64,000 nt of DNA from IMG/VR virus record IMGVR_UViG_3300013772_000002, positions 1 to 64,000 of that record. One strand, 5' to 3'. A model generated the notes under the pieces. It was given only the letters and a program-made list of their open reading frames with translations. It searched no databases and was not told where the DNA came from. Source of the DNA: a virus. Shown piece after piece: positions 1-6,345 of this stretch. A program made the position numbers and the translations under genes. How positions within the stretch are numbered: position 1 is the first letter of the stretch; each line of letters begins with the position of its first letter.

Positions 1-128
1 GTTGCCTCATGGGCCGTGAGCGCCGCCGCCGCCGCAAAGTGTGCCGCCGAGGTTCCCCATTCGTTGCCGTTCCACGCTTTGGTTGGTTCGTCCTTGCGAA
101 CGACGTGACTGAGATAGATCGTTGCCAC
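1..128 (-). CDS. Small hypothetical protein, C-terminus beyond window
   Basis: Leftward ORF that stays open to the left edge (42 codons visible). The GTG start at 128 sits just after GGAAAGGACAAG, the same ribosome-binding sequence used by its neighbours, and the promoter at 166-194 points into it. The visible part has an alanine-rich stretch following a Trp-Gly-Thr-Ser-Ala-Ala segment. The product of 4889-5074 ends with a similar Trp-Ala-Thr-Ser-Ala-Ala segment, so the two may be related. No function is recognised. Confidence 0.55.
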   Translation of the reverse strand, partial: MATIYLSHVVRKDEPTKAWNGNEWGTSAAHFAAAAALTAHEA

Positions 129-165
129 TGGCTTGTCCTTTCCCTAACTCCCATTCGACATACTC

Positions 166-194
166 AGTCTATCATGGAATGGCTATGGTGTCAA
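166..194 (-). promoter_or_regulatory. Sigma70-type promoter (leftward)
   Basis: TTGACA (194-189), a 17-base spacer and TAGACT (171-166). It lies just past the stop of the 196-381 gene and drives the partial gene at 1-128. Confidence 0.75.
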
Positions 195-195
195 G

Positions 196-381
196 TTATC
201 CCGCGACGAACGGACGGGAGATTGACCAGTAGCGCGCCGATTGATGCGTGATGGCGATATGGTTGCGTTCCACCATCCGCAAAATCGCTCGATCGAGGTC
301 GGTCTCTCCTTTGGGTATGCGACAACGTTTGGCCTTGCGATCACATTCGACGAGATGAAGCATGATACTGAACGCGATCAT
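196..381 (-). CDS. Hypothetical small protein (61 aa)
   Basis: The start is the ATG at 381, preceded by GGAAGGACGATACACG; an upstream in-frame ATG lacks such a signal. The product is mixed-charge with a basic middle. No domain is recognised. No good leftward promoter lies directly in front, so it may be read through from 439-720. A 22-base perfect palindrome (402-423) lies between the two genes. Confidence 0.6.
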   Translation of the reverse strand: MIAFSIMLHLVECDRKAKRCRIPKGETDLDRAILRMVERNHIAITHQSARYWSISRPFVAG

Positions 382-401
382 CGTGTATCGTCCTTCCCGG
401 T

Positions 402-423
402 TCGGTGGTGTCACTTGACACCA
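402..423. other. 22-base perfect palindrome
   Basis: GGTGGTGTCA and TGACACCACC flank a 2-base centre. It sits between two leftward genes. It could be an operator or a hairpin. A related palindrome overlaps the -35 box at 4411-4434. Confidence 0.5.
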
Positions 424-438
424 CCGCCTACGTATCGC

Positions 439-720
439 CTACCCGAATGCTCGCGTATTGTCCCGAACCCACATCCCGTACGCGCGGTCATCATGCGGCG
501 CGCTGTAGAGCGTGAAATCGTGATCGCTCTTGAACCGTTTGCCACAGATGAGCATTTCGGTCCCTATCAGACGGTCCCCGGCCACCGCTCCAGATTCCAC
601 GGCCTTGCGCGCCATGTCACGCGGCGTCATATCATAGCCGAACGTTTTGCCCGTTCGCTCGATCCGCGCCCATGATGGCATCATCGCGTTCATGCTGCCG
701 ATCATTTTGGGTTTCGCCAT
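439..720 (-). CDS. Hypothetical protein (93 aa)
   Basis: Starts at ATG 720 after GGAAAGGACAAG and has its own promoter at 759-787. The product is soluble and basic near the N-terminus, with no signal peptide or membrane segment. It contains a Lys-Ser-Asp-His-Asp-Phe stretch but no catalytic motif I can name. It belongs to the leftward one-promoter-per-gene array of early-type small genes. Confidence 0.65.
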   Translation of the reverse strand: MAKPKMIGSMNAMMPSWARIERTGKTFGYDMTPRDMARKAVESGAVAGDRLIGTEMLICGKRFKSDHDFTLYSAPHDDRAYGMWVRDNTRAFG

Positions 721-758
721 CGCCTTGTCCTTTCCGTTACTCGACTATCGACACTTAC

Positions 759-787
759 AGAATAGCACGGTTACACTACGTTGTCAA
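759..787 (-). promoter_or_regulatory. Sigma70-type promoter (leftward)
   Basis: TTGACA (787-782), 17 bases, TATTCT (764-759). It drives 439-720. The last codons of 776-1111 (Leu-Thr-Thr-stop) are spelled by the -35 region. Confidence 0.8.
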
Positions 788-1111
788 GTCGGGGACGATC
801 AGCAATTCCCGACGATAGTAGTTCGGCGGGTTCTCCAGCGCGGCGTCGAGCACCAGCGGCAGCACGTCCGCGAGCGTCACACGCAGGCGACCGGCGCGAT
901 AGACGAGTATGCAGGCATCGCCGCGTATCCAACGCTTAGGACCCTCGTTGAGTGCTACGGCGTCAATGTACGCGCCCGCGTCATCGTCTACAGTGACGCC
1001 CGCCCATCGTGCGCGTATGCCGTCGCGGTCATACTCGTTCGCGCGATCGAATGCCTGCATCTCAGCAATCTGTCCGAGCATGGTAGAGATGGTATCGACG
1101 ATATCCGGCAT
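776..1111 (-). CDS. Hypothetical acidic protein (111 aa)
   Basis: ATG at 1111 follows AAAGGGGAGCATC. The product is acidic and soluble, with Asp-rich stretches around residues 40-50. No family is recognised. It lies 18 bases downstream of 1130-1354 and has no promoter of its own, so the two probably form a two-gene unit. Its 3' end overlaps the next promoter. Confidence 0.65.
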   Translation of the reverse strand: MPDIVDTISTMLGQIAEMQAFDRANEYDRDGIRARWAGVTVDDDAGAYIDAVALNEGPKRWIRGDACILVYRAGRLRVTLADVLPLVLDAALENPPNYYRRELLIVPDLTT

Positions 1112-1129
1112 GATGCTCCCCTTTCGGCC

Positions 1130-1354
1130 CTAGAGCGGGCCGAATTCCCGTTCGAAGGTCGTGCAGACATGTTGCGCGGCGTCCTCGGCCGTCCGATGCA
1201 ACGTACCGTGTCCGAGCAAGTTCTCAGCCACGATATACCCTTTAGGGGTACGTGTTACGCACGCGAACGTGTAGCCGCTTTCCTGGAAGTTTGCCCGATT
1301 GCCAATTGGCATCGCGGCAAGGAACGTCGCGTGCGATGCAGTGTGTCCGGTCAT
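1130..1354 (-). CDS. Hypothetical protein (74 aa)
   Basis: The ATG at 1354 follows GGAAAGGACAACACG, which is preferred over an upstream in-frame ATG. The middle resembles a small beta-rich fold, with a Thr-Phe-Ala-Cys-Val-Thr strand and a Gly-Tyr-Ile-Val-Ala strand. No function is recognised. Transcribed from the promoter at 1392-1420. Confidence 0.65.
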   Translation of the reverse strand: MTGHTASHATFLAAMPIGNRANFQESGYTFACVTRTPKGYIVAENLLGHGTLHRTAEDAAQHVCTTFEREFGPL

Positions 1355-1391
1355 CGTGTTGTCCTTTCCGTGTCTCTCTTTCCACACGCTC

Positions 1392-1420
1392 ATCATAGCG
1401 TGGAATGACTACGATGTCAA
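1392..1420 (-). promoter_or_regulatory. Sigma70-type promoter (leftward)
   Basis: TTGACA (1420-1415), 17 bases, TATGAT (1397-1392). It drives 1130-1354 and probably 776-1111. Confidence 0.85.
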
Positions 1421-1421
1421 G

Positions 1422-1661
1422 TTAGTCGATCTCTGCGAGCAACGCTGAGTTGATCTCATCACGAGTGAATTCACCCGATGCCAGCACGCGCCGCGCCCAT
1501 TGGCGTTGTCCCTCACGGACTGCATCCGCCCGCCGAACCACTTCCCGATGCGCGTCGCTATAGGACGGGTCCGTGCGGAAGGCGTTCAGCATTGTGGCAG
1601 CGTTGGCGCGGGTAAGGGTGTTCAGATAGTTTTCGATGCTATGGATGTATGCGAGGTCCAT
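1422..1661 (-). CDS. Hypothetical helical protein (79 aa)
   Basis: ATG at 1661 follows GGAAAGGACATTGAG. Predicted almost all-helical, rich in Ala, Arg and Glu, with an Arg-Arg-Ala-Asp-Ala-Val-Arg stretch that could form a coiled coil or bind nucleic acid. No family recognised. Promoter at 1704-1732. Confidence 0.65.
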   Translation of the reverse strand: MDLAYIHSIENYLNTLTRANAATMLNAFRTDPSYSDAHREVVRRADAVREGQRQWARRVLASGEFTRDEINSALLAEID

Positions 1662-1703
1662 CTCAATGTCCTTTCCTATTCCCTTGCTACTCGACTGCAC
1701 TCA

Positions 1704-1732
1704 TCATATCACGGAATGACTACGTTGTCAAA
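1704..1732 (-). promoter_or_regulatory. Sigma70-type promoter (leftward)
   Basis: TTGACA (1732-1727), 17 bases, TATGAT (1709-1704). It overlaps the 3' end of 1720-1908, whose last codons Leu-Thr-Thr-stop are the -35 region. Confidence 0.85.
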
Positions 1733-1908
1733 TGCAGGCGTCCGCGTTGCTTGTCGATCGCCGCCTGCAGGCGTACGTAATCGATCGCACACGCATTGCC
1801 GGAGCGGCGGTGATGCGTGAGCAGTTCGGCTGCCTGGAGGACGGTCATCGCATTGACGATGATATCATCGGCGGTATACGTTTCTTTCGGTACGCTCGGT
1901 ACGCTCAT
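1720..1908 (-). CDS. Hypothetical helical protein (62 aa)
   Basis: ATG at 1908 follows GGAAAGGACGATGCACG. The product is helical, with a C-terminal basic segment. No family recognised. Promoter at 1951-1979. Its stop codon lies inside the next promoter. Confidence 0.65.
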   Translation of the reverse strand: MSVPSVPKETYTADDIIVNAMTVLQAAELLTHHRRSGNACAIDYVRLQAAIDKQRGRLHLTT

Positions 1909-1950
1909 CGTGCATCGTCCTTTCCTGTTCACTTCCTATTCGACATACTC

Positions 1951-1979
1951 ATCATATCATGGAACGGGGAGAATGTCAA
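1951..1979 (-). promoter_or_regulatory. Sigma70-type promoter (leftward)
   Basis: TTGACA (1979-1974), 17 bases, TATGAT (1956-1951). It drives 1720-1908. The stop codon of 1976-2149 is contained in the -35 box. Confidence 0.85.
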
Positions 1980-2149
1980 GCCATGCCAAGGCAACGCGTA
2001 CCGCGATATACCCACACACATTGGCCGGCCCGCTCATGCATCGCCACTATCGCCTTGCGCCATGCGCCCTGTTCAGTGAGGGCGGTGGCGACGGTTCGCA
2101 TCCCATCATCCGCGAACGAGTAGACCATGATTTGATACCGTCCGGTCAT
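1976..2149 (-). CDS. Small hypothetical protein (57 aa)
   Basis: Short ORF from ATG 2149, preceded by GGACGATGCACG, the same leader used by 1720-1908. It ends in TGA inside the -35 box of the downstream promoter. The product is soluble, with an Ala-Trp-Arg-Lys-Ala helix and an Arg-rich C-terminus. No function recognised. The placement, ribosome-binding site and stop/promoter overlap match the surrounding array and argue that it is real. Confidence 0.55.
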   Translation of the reverse strand: MTGRYQIMVYSFADDGMRTVATALTEQGAWRKAIVAMHERAGQCVWVYRGTRCLGMA

Positions 2150-2172
2150 CGTGCATCGTCCTTTCTATGCGA

Positions 2173-2190
2173 GGGCGGCTTGCGCCGCCC
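2173..2190 (-). terminator. GC-rich hairpin
   Basis: GGGCGGC, a 4-base loop and GCCGCCC, just downstream of 2213-2614. There is no T-run, so termination is uncertain; it may be a stabilising or attenuating hairpin. Confidence 0.4.
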
Positions 2191-2212
2191 GATCCGCGTG
2201 CATCGTCCGAAA

Positions 2213-2614
2213 CTAGTGAGTGCTGAAGACGCTGGAAAGGTATTCCGTATCGTGTCCGGTCATCGCGCCGAGGGTTTCAGCGGCCCCCATGTAGAAATTG
2301 AACGTCTCTTCTCCCATTTCCGCGATCGCGTTCGTCACGCCGTTCGTTGCGCCGTCCCTATCGTAGCGAACGTATTCCACGGCCCAATCGGTGTGCGAAA
2401 CCAGGTCGGCCATCGTGATCTCGTCGGGCTGGAGGGTACGGCGGCCGGCCATGCTGTACTTCGTGTACGTGACCTGTCCTTTGTGGTTTGCCACCGTCAC
2501 ATCGAAGAGCGTTCGTCCATCGTCATCAACCTGCCGATTGCGAAACCACAGGTCGATCCCATGCTCGATAATGAATTCCACTGCTGCCGCTTGTGCTTCG
2601 GGCGTCTCATACAT
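2213..2614 (-). CDS. Hypothetical protein (133 aa)
   Basis: ATG at 2614 follows GGAAAGGACCAAGCG; promoter at 2653-2681. The product is soluble and acidic. The first half alternates charged and hydrophobic residues and looks beta-rich (around residues 36-58); the C-terminal third is helical. No known family recognised. A GC hairpin follows the stop. Confidence 0.65.
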   Translation of the reverse strand: MYETPEAQAAAVEFIIEHGIDLWFRNRQVDDDGRTLFDVTVANHKGQVTYTKYSMAGRRTLQPDEITMADLVSHTDWAVEYVRYDRDGATNGVTNAIAEMGEETFNFYMGAAETLGAMTGHDTEYLSSVFSTH

Positions 2615-2652
2615 CGCTTGGTCCTTTCCGCATCTCTCATCTCGACATGCTC

Positions 2653-2681
2653 ATCATAGCACGGTTGCGCTATGGTGTCAA
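2653..2681 (-). promoter_or_regulatory. Sigma70-type promoter (leftward)
   Basis: TTGACA (2681-2676), 17 bases, TATGAT (2658-2653), serving 2213-2614. Confidence 0.85.
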
Positions 2682-2689
2682 GCCGCCGC

Positions 2690-2839
2690 TTAGTGAATGC
2701 GACGGCGCGGGCGTAGCACGGTCTCTTGCGTCCACAGGACATAGAAGAAGACGATCACGGCGGCTACCAGGGGGTTGGTGAGCATCGTCACACCAAACCC
2801 CATGATGACGGTGGCGATCAGCCAGTACGCCAGTATCAC
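2690..2839 (-). CDS. Small two-helix membrane protein (49 aa)
   Basis: GTG start at 2839 overlaps the TGA stop of 2836-3060 (GTGA), which suggests translational coupling. The product has two hydrophobic segments (about residues 2-20 and 24-36) separated by Thr-Asn-Pro, and ends in an Arg-rich cytoplasmic tail. Such proteins in phages can act as holin-like or membrane-modifying factors, but nothing here specifies a role. Confidence 0.6.
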   Translation of the reverse strand: MILAYWLIATVIMGFGVTMLTNPLVAAVIVFFYVLWTQETVLRPRRRIH

Positions 2840-3060
2840 CGTGCGCGCTCCATCTCGATTGAGATGGAGGAGAGGCTTGACTCGCTGAAGCCAGTGAATT
2901 GGCAGGTGTCATACTCGCCCGCGTACGGGCCGGACCAGATTGCGACGACGGAAGCGAACCACGGGTACTGGGTGGAGACTTCCGTGGCGGTGAGCGTCTC
3001 CTGATAGTCTGACTCCGGGTCGTCGCCACGCTTGATAGTGACGATGAACGTGCGTTCCAT
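2836..3060 (-). CDS. Hypothetical protein (74 aa)
   Basis: ATG at 3060 follows AAAGGGACACCGCC. The product looks beta-rich with several aromatic residues. It overlaps the start of a small membrane protein gene by 4 bases, so the two are probably co-translated and may act together. No family recognised. Confidence 0.65.
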   Translation of the reverse strand: MERTFIVTIKRGDDPESDYQETLTATEVSTQYPWFASVVAIWSGPYAGEYDTCQFTGFSESSLSSISIEMERAR

Positions 3061-3082
3061 GGCGGTGTCCCTTTCGTTACGC

Positions 3083-3109
3083 GCGCCCCTCGATAATGCC
3101 GAGGGGCGC
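3083..3109 (-). terminator. Strong 10-bp hairpin between 3122-3310 and 2836-3060
   Basis: GCGCCCCTCG, a 7-base loop and CGAGGGGCGC. The left arm plus part of the loop duplicates the last codons of 3122-3310 (Ile-Ile-Glu-Gly-Arg-Gly), as if the hairpin arose by copying the gene's end. There is no T-run. Confidence 0.5.
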
Positions 3110-3121
3110 TATCGTCATGTC

Positions 3122-3310
3122 CTACCCGCGCCCCTCGATAATCTCGAGCGCGCGCTGCATACCCTTGAGCTGGTACGCCATCGGCGACGTGAGCACATTG
3201 GGGTTGCGCGTGGCGATGTCCGCGATGAGCTTCTCCAGGTGCTCGGTCCGATTCTTGAGCTCCTCGATCGGCGTGACGACGAACGCGCCATTGATATAGT
3301 TGCCGTGCAT
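3122..3310 (-). CDS. Hypothetical helical protein (62 aa)
   Basis: ATG at 3310 follows GGAAAGGACAAGGT; promoter at 3351-3379. After a short N-terminal strand the product is a long amphipathic helix (about residues 15-60) that may form a coiled coil. No family recognised. Confidence 0.65.
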   Translation of the reverse strand: MHGNYINGAFVVTPIEELKNRTEHLEKLIADIATRNPNVLTSPMAYQLKGMQRALEIIEGRG

Positions 3311-3350
3311 ACCTTGTCCTTTCCTGAACTCCCGATCCTCGACTAACCGT

Positions 3351-3379
3351 AGTATAGCATGGTAGCGTTATCGTGTCAA
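3351..3379 (-). promoter_or_regulatory. Sigma70-type promoter (leftward)
   Basis: TTGACA (3379-3374), 17 bases, TATACT (3356-3351). It contains the TGA stop of 3376-3627. Confidence 0.85.
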
Positions 3380-3627
3380 CTCGCGTACGCCATCTCCGCC
3401 GTTCGCGCGTCGATATTGGCGAGCAGTTCGTCGAGCATCAGGGAGAATTCATGATCGCGCTCGGCGCGGACGGCGAATGAGCGATTCCACACGCGCAACG
3501 TCACTCCGTGCGCGACCGCATAGCGCGGGCAGAAGCATCGCACGTCGCGGAATTCCCGAAACAGTCGCACGCCCCGCCAGAGACCGTCCTCACCTAGTTC
3601 GTCAATGCCGATAATCTCGTATGTCAT
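3376..3627 (-). CDS. Hypothetical protein (83 aa)
   Basis: ATG at 3627 follows GGAAGGGAGCACACATC, preferred over an upstream in-frame start. The product has a mixed fold with Arg-rich strands, a Cys-Phe-Cys-Pro segment and an acidic C-terminal helix. First leftward gene of the divergent region. No family recognised. Confidence 0.65.
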   Translation of the reverse strand: MTYEIIGIDELGEDGLWRGVRLFREFRDVRCFCPRYAVAHGVTLRVWNRSFAVRAERDHEFSLMLDELLANIDARTAEMAYAS

Positions 3628-3666
3628 GATGTGTGCTCCCTTCCGCATCTCTCGTTCGACATACTC

Positions 3667-3695
3667 AGGATATCATGGTAGCACGCGAAAGTCAA
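3667..3695 (-). promoter_or_regulatory. Leftward half of divergent promoter pair
   Basis: TTGACT (3695-3690), 17 bases, TATCCT (3672-3667). Back-to-back with the rightward promoter at 3708-3736; the two set the leftward and rightward small-gene arrays. Confidence 0.75.
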
Positions 3696-3707
3696 TCTAT
3701 CGTTCGC

Positions 3708-3736
3708 TTGACACCGATGCGATACCATGCTATTCT
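3708..3736 (+). promoter_or_regulatory. Rightward half of divergent promoter pair
   Basis: TTGACA (3708-3713), 17 bases, TATTCT (3731-3736), upstream of 3774-4016. Confidence 0.8.
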
Positions 3737-3773
3737 GAATGTGTGGACAGGACGAAACGAATAGGGGGCCGAG

Positions 3774-4016
3774 ATGCTGGAAACCTTGATAGTGGGAATG
3801 GCGAATATCGCTGAAGGCGCGATGATGAATGACGCGGTGATGGCACGCATGGGTGTCTGTGAAGTTGAGGTCGGCCTGAAGTATACCGCGCTTGCACCGA
3901 GCGTACAGGCGATCGTTCGCGCCACGCTCGACGTGGCGAAGCGCCGCTACCCCTTCCCCACGCTTTCCGCTCCGGACTATGCGTATCTCGCAATGGGCGA
4001 TGCCCCTGCCGCCTGA
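3774..4016 (+). CDS. Hypothetical protein (80 aa)
   Basis: ATG follows AGGGGGCCGAG. The product is mostly helical with a Met-rich N-terminal half. No domain recognised. First gene of the rightward promoter-per-gene array. Confidence 0.6.
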   Translation: MLETLIVGMANIAEGAMMNDAVMARMGVCEVEVGLKYTALAPSVQAIVRATLDVAKRRYPFPTLSAPDYAYLAMGDAPAA

Positions 4017-4017
4017 C

Positions 4018-4046
4018 TTGTCATCGTGCGATAACCGTGATATGAT
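4018..4046 (+). promoter_or_regulatory. Sigma70-type promoter
   Basis: TTGTCA, 17 bases, TATGAT; drives 4086-4397. Confidence 0.8.
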
Positions 4047-4085
4047 GAACGTGTCGGATCGAGTAGTCTCGGAAAGGACAAACAC

Positions 4086-4397
4086 ATGAGTTGGTTCAAT
4101 GTCCCCGTTACCGCCGCGAACAATGCCTTTCTCGCGCAAGAGGGTGGCGGCCGCGCCCCGGTCACGTTGCGCCTGCAGCGCGTCGCGCGCACCGCACCGC
4201 AGAAAGTGATTGCCAACGCGCTGGCGGTCGCGTACAGCGCGGTGCCGAACCTGCTCACGGATGATGAGCGCGCGTTCCTCACCAATGCCAACGATGGCAT
4301 GTTGTACCATCGGGTGAACATGATCGAGCATTACTGCACCTTCCCCTCCAGCCCTGTGATGGTCGCGCAAACCTTCCGGATGCTCGGCATCGCGTAG
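4086..4397 (+). CDS. Hypothetical protein (103 aa)
   Basis: ATG follows GGAAAGGACAAACAC. The product is helical and moderately basic, with one Cys near residue 84. No family recognised. Private promoter upstream, and a palindrome/promoter element directly downstream. Confidence 0.65.
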   Translation: MSWFNVPVTAANNAFLAQEGGGRAPVTLRLQRVARTAPQKVIANALAVAYSAVPNLLTDDERAFLTNANDGMLYHRVNMIEHYCTFPSSPVMVAQTFRMLGIA

Positions 4398-4410
4398 CAC
4401 GAACACCGTG

Positions 4411-4451
4411 CGATGGTGTCGCTTGACACCATCGCTGATCCGTGATATGAT
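4411..4451 (+). promoter_or_regulatory. Promoter with palindrome over the -35 box
   Basis: TTGACA (4423-4428), 17 bases, TATGAT (4446-4451). The -35 box is embedded in an inverted repeat with 10-bp arms (4411-4420 and 4425-4434, loop GCTT). The element could end the upstream transcript and start the next, or be a repressor site. Drives 4491-4703. Confidence 0.75.
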
Positions 4452-4490
4452 GAGCATGGCGAATGAGAGTGGTTAGGAAAGGAACGAGCG

Positions 4491-4703
4491 ATGGTTGCGC
4501 GCAAACGGTCAACACACACCGTCGAAGACATTGTGATGAATGGTCTGCCGGAGCACGGCATCACGGGGGCGCAAGTCCAGGCATTGCTCGTTCGGGGCAA
4601 GAAACCGTTCGAGTGCATGGAGTGCGGTCGCAAGATGACGACGGCGCAAGCGGAGCGCATGGAATGCCCGTCGTGCGGCGGCAGTGATATCGATATCGCC
4701 TAG
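4491..4703 (+). CDS. Zinc-ribbon small protein (70 aa)
   Basis: ATG follows GGAAAGGAACGAGCG. The N-terminal half is a short helix-turn-helix-like segment. The C-terminal half has two Cys pairs, Cys-Met-Glu-Cys (about residues 42-45) and Cys-Pro-Ser-Cys (about 59-62), a classic treble-clef or zinc-ribbon spacing. Probably a DNA- or protein-binding regulator; target unknown. Confidence 0.7.
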   Translation: MVARKRSTHTVEDIVMNGLPEHGITGAQVQALLVRGKKPFECMECGRKMTTAQAERMECPSCGGSDIDIA

Positions 4704-4711
4704 AGCAACCG

Positions 4712-4743
4712 GCGGGCGAGGAGCGACATTGCTCCTCGCCCGC
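4712..4743 (+). terminator. Strong 13-bp terminator hairpin
   Basis: A perfect 13-bp GC-rich stem (4712-4724 with 4731-4743) and a 6-base loop, followed by a pyrimidine-rich tract. It lies 8 bases after the stop of 4491-4703. Confidence 0.75.
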
Positions 4744-4819
4744 TCTCCCTTCCTGCCCCTTGCACCGCGCTCGCGCGCCGATCGCGGCCTTGCTCGCTCG
4801 CGCAAGCGTCGCGCGTGAT

Positions 4820-4848
4820 TTGACATCGTGCGACGACCGTGATAAACT
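4820..4848 (+). promoter_or_regulatory. Sigma70-type promoter
   Basis: TTGACA, 17 bases, TAAACT; drives 4889-5074. Confidence 0.8.
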
Positions 4849-4888
4849 GAAAGTGTCGAGATGAGTAGTCAGGAAAGGGCAAAACCCC

Positions 4889-5074
4889 ATGAGCGCGATC
4901 ACAGACTACATGCGGGAGATGGATCAGCAGATGGACCGGCTGGAGCGGATGGGCCTAGGCAAGCCGCTCGTTAGCAAGAAAGAATCGCTGTACCCGGTCC
5001 CCGTCGGCCATCGCATCGTCAATGTGTGGGCCACCAGCGCCGCACAGGCACACGAGCGGGCCGAAGCACGCTAA
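4889..5074 (+). CDS. Hypothetical helical protein (61 aa)
   Basis: ATG follows GGAAAGGGCAAAACCCC with loose spacing. The N-terminal 25 residues are an amphipathic helix rich in Met, Asp and Arg; the C-terminus is Ala-rich. Its last part resembles the visible part of the gene at 1-128. No function recognised. Confidence 0.6.
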   Translation: MSAITDYMREMDQQMDRLERMGLGKPLVSKKESLYPVPVGHRIVNVWATSAAQAHERAEAR

Positions 5075-5081
5075 CACGAAC

Positions 5082-5133
5082 GCGGCGATATCGCTTGATA
5101 TCGCTTGATATCGCCGCTCATCCATGCGATACT
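5082..5133 (+). promoter_or_regulatory. Promoter within inverted repeat
   Basis: 11-bp arms (5082-5092 and 5107-5117) surround two copies of TCGCTTGATA. The second copy supplies TTGATA (5105-5110), followed after 17 bases by GATACT (5128-5133). A hairpin-plus-promoter design like that at 4411-4451. Confidence 0.65.
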
Positions 5134-5170
5134 GTGAGCGTGGCAACCGTGGTTCAGAAAGGGCAAACCG

Positions 5171-5311
5171 ATGAAACCCGTCACGCAAGCGATCGTCATT
5201 ACTCTCATATGTATTTTGCTCGTCTCTCTGCTGCATTGGCCGCTCCTGGCCGTCGCGGCGGGGTATGGTGCCTATATGGTTGGACGTTTCGGGGGTTGGC
5301 TCTTTTTCTAG
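5171..5311 (+). CDS. Small membrane protein (46 aa)
   Basis: ATG follows AGAAAGGGCAAACCG. Almost the whole product is hydrophobic (about residues 7-45, two possible membrane passes with an internal Trp-Pro turn) and it ends in Phe-Phe. It could insert in the host membrane; no specific role can be assigned. Confidence 0.6.
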   Translation: MKPVTQAIVITLICILLVSLLHWPLLAVAAGYGAYMVGRFGGWLFF

Positions 5312-5323
5312 AGCCGCCATCGT

Positions 5324-5352
5324 TTGACATCGTGCGACGACCGTGATATACT
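5324..5352 (+). promoter_or_regulatory. Sigma70-type promoter
   Basis: TTGACA, 17 bases, TATACT; drives 5394-5684 and 5686-5847. Confidence 0.85.
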
Positions 5353-5393
5353 GAAGTCGCAGGCAATCGGAAGTACAGAAAGGACTAAGCGTC

Positions 5394-5684
5394 ATGTATG
5401 TCACGATCGTTGCCACCGATGCTCCTTACGTCCGCGGTTCGTCCGGTCGGATCGACGAGCATGACGCCGTGACCGGACAGGCGGTTTTCTACGGTCTCAT
5501 CGGTGCCACCAACGGCGTGTACATGCACCAGGTAGCGGAATATCGCACCGTCGCGGCCGTCCTCGCACGCGCCGATCTTGCCACATGGGTAGAGAAGATG
5601 CAACCGATATGGGCGGCGCAAGAGGCCGCTCTGGCCGATCTCGAGGCGTTCTGCCGCGAACCGCTCGAGCCGAAGGGGGAATAG
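5394..5684 (+). CDS. Hypothetical protein (96 aa)
   Basis: ATG follows AGAAAGGACTAAGCGTC. The first half looks beta-rich (two strand pairs), and the second half is a long Ala- and Glu-rich helix. No domain recognised. One base separates it from 5686-5847, forming a two-gene unit. Confidence 0.65.
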   Translation: MYVTIVATDAPYVRGSSGRIDEHDAVTGQAVFYGLIGATNGVYMHQVAEYRTVAAVLARADLATWVEKMQPIWAAQEAALADLEAFCREPLEPKGE

Positions 5685-5685
5685 C

Positions 5686-5847
5686 ATGGACGCGAACGAG
5701 CGGGCCGAACACAAGGCGCAAGCGCGCGACGGCAAGGCGCATAAGGCGCAATACGGTCATCGGGTGAGTGGCAAGAGCGTCATCTTGCTCGATCGCATCA
5801 ACCGTGAGCGCGTGGCGAAACTCCCCAAAGATCGTGCGGCGGCTTGA
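5686..5847 (+). CDS. Small basic protein (53 aa)
   Basis: ATG lies 1 base after the upstream stop, and GAAGGGGGAATAGC supplies the ribosome-binding site. The product is highly basic and helical with several Lys-Ala repeats, suggesting nucleic-acid binding. Its TGA stop lies inside the TTGACA of the next promoter. Confidence 0.55.
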   Translation: MDANERAEHKAQARDGKAHKAQYGHRVSGKSVILLDRINRERVAKLPKDRAAA

Positions 5848-5872
5848 CAACGTAGCACGACCGTGATATGAT
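5844..5872 (+). promoter_or_regulatory. Sigma70-type promoter
   Basis: TTGACA, 17 bases, TATGAT; the -35 box contains the stop codon of 5686-5847. Drives 5910-6182. Confidence 0.85.
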
Positions 5873-5909
5873 GAGAGCGGAAAGTCGAAGTACGGAAAGG
5901 ACAAACCCC

Positions 5910-6182
5910 ATGGCCTATCGCACTCGCATCGCGCCCCCGCTCTCGCAACGCTCCGCGTCCGAACTCTCGCTCGTCGTTGACCATTTCACAATGATGTACC
6001 TGGAGAACAAGGCCGCCCGCGACGCCCAATACGCACTCACAGGCGATGAAGATGACTACAACCGCCTGCAGGGCCCCGTGGATGCCGCGCGGGCGATGAT
6101 GCTCAAGGCCACCCGCGACCGCGACGCCGCCCACCGGCGTGAAGTTGCTCGATACGAGTCCCAATACGGTATCGAGTACTAG
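5910..6182 (+). CDS. Hypothetical helical protein (90 aa)
   Basis: ATG at 5910 follows GGAAAGGACAAACCCC; an upstream in-frame ATG lacks such a site. The product is all-helical and charge-rich, with Asp-Glu-Asp-Asp near its middle and Arg-rich helices after it. No family recognised. A short GC hairpin (GGGCGC, 5-base loop, GCGCCC) follows the stop. Confidence 0.65.
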   Translation: MAYRTRIAPPLSQRSASELSLVVDHFTMMYLENKAARDAQYALTGDEDDYNRLQGPVDAARAMMLKATRDRDAAHRREVARYESQYGIEY

Positions 6183-6198
6183 GGCGCATGGCGCGCCC
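6182..6198 (+). terminator. Short GC hairpin
   Basis: A 6-bp stem with a 5-base loop immediately after the 5910-6182 stop, followed by TTCCC. A weak terminator candidate. Confidence 0.4.
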
Positions 6199-6275
6199 TT
6201 CCCGACCGGGGGGAGCGCGCCCGCTCACACGTCCGCGCCGCGCTCGGACCCGCGGTCGTCGCGCTCATAACTGAT

Positions 6276-6304
6276 TTGACATCGTGCGACGACCGTGATA
6301 TGAT
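6276..6304 (+). promoter_or_regulatory. Sigma70-type promoter
   Basis: TTGACA, 17 bases, TATGAT; drives 6346-6885. Nearly identical to the promoters at 4820, 5324 and 5844. Confidence 0.85.
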
Positions 6305-6345
6305 GAGAGCGTGGAAAGTCGAAGAGCGGAAAGGACCAAAGCCTC

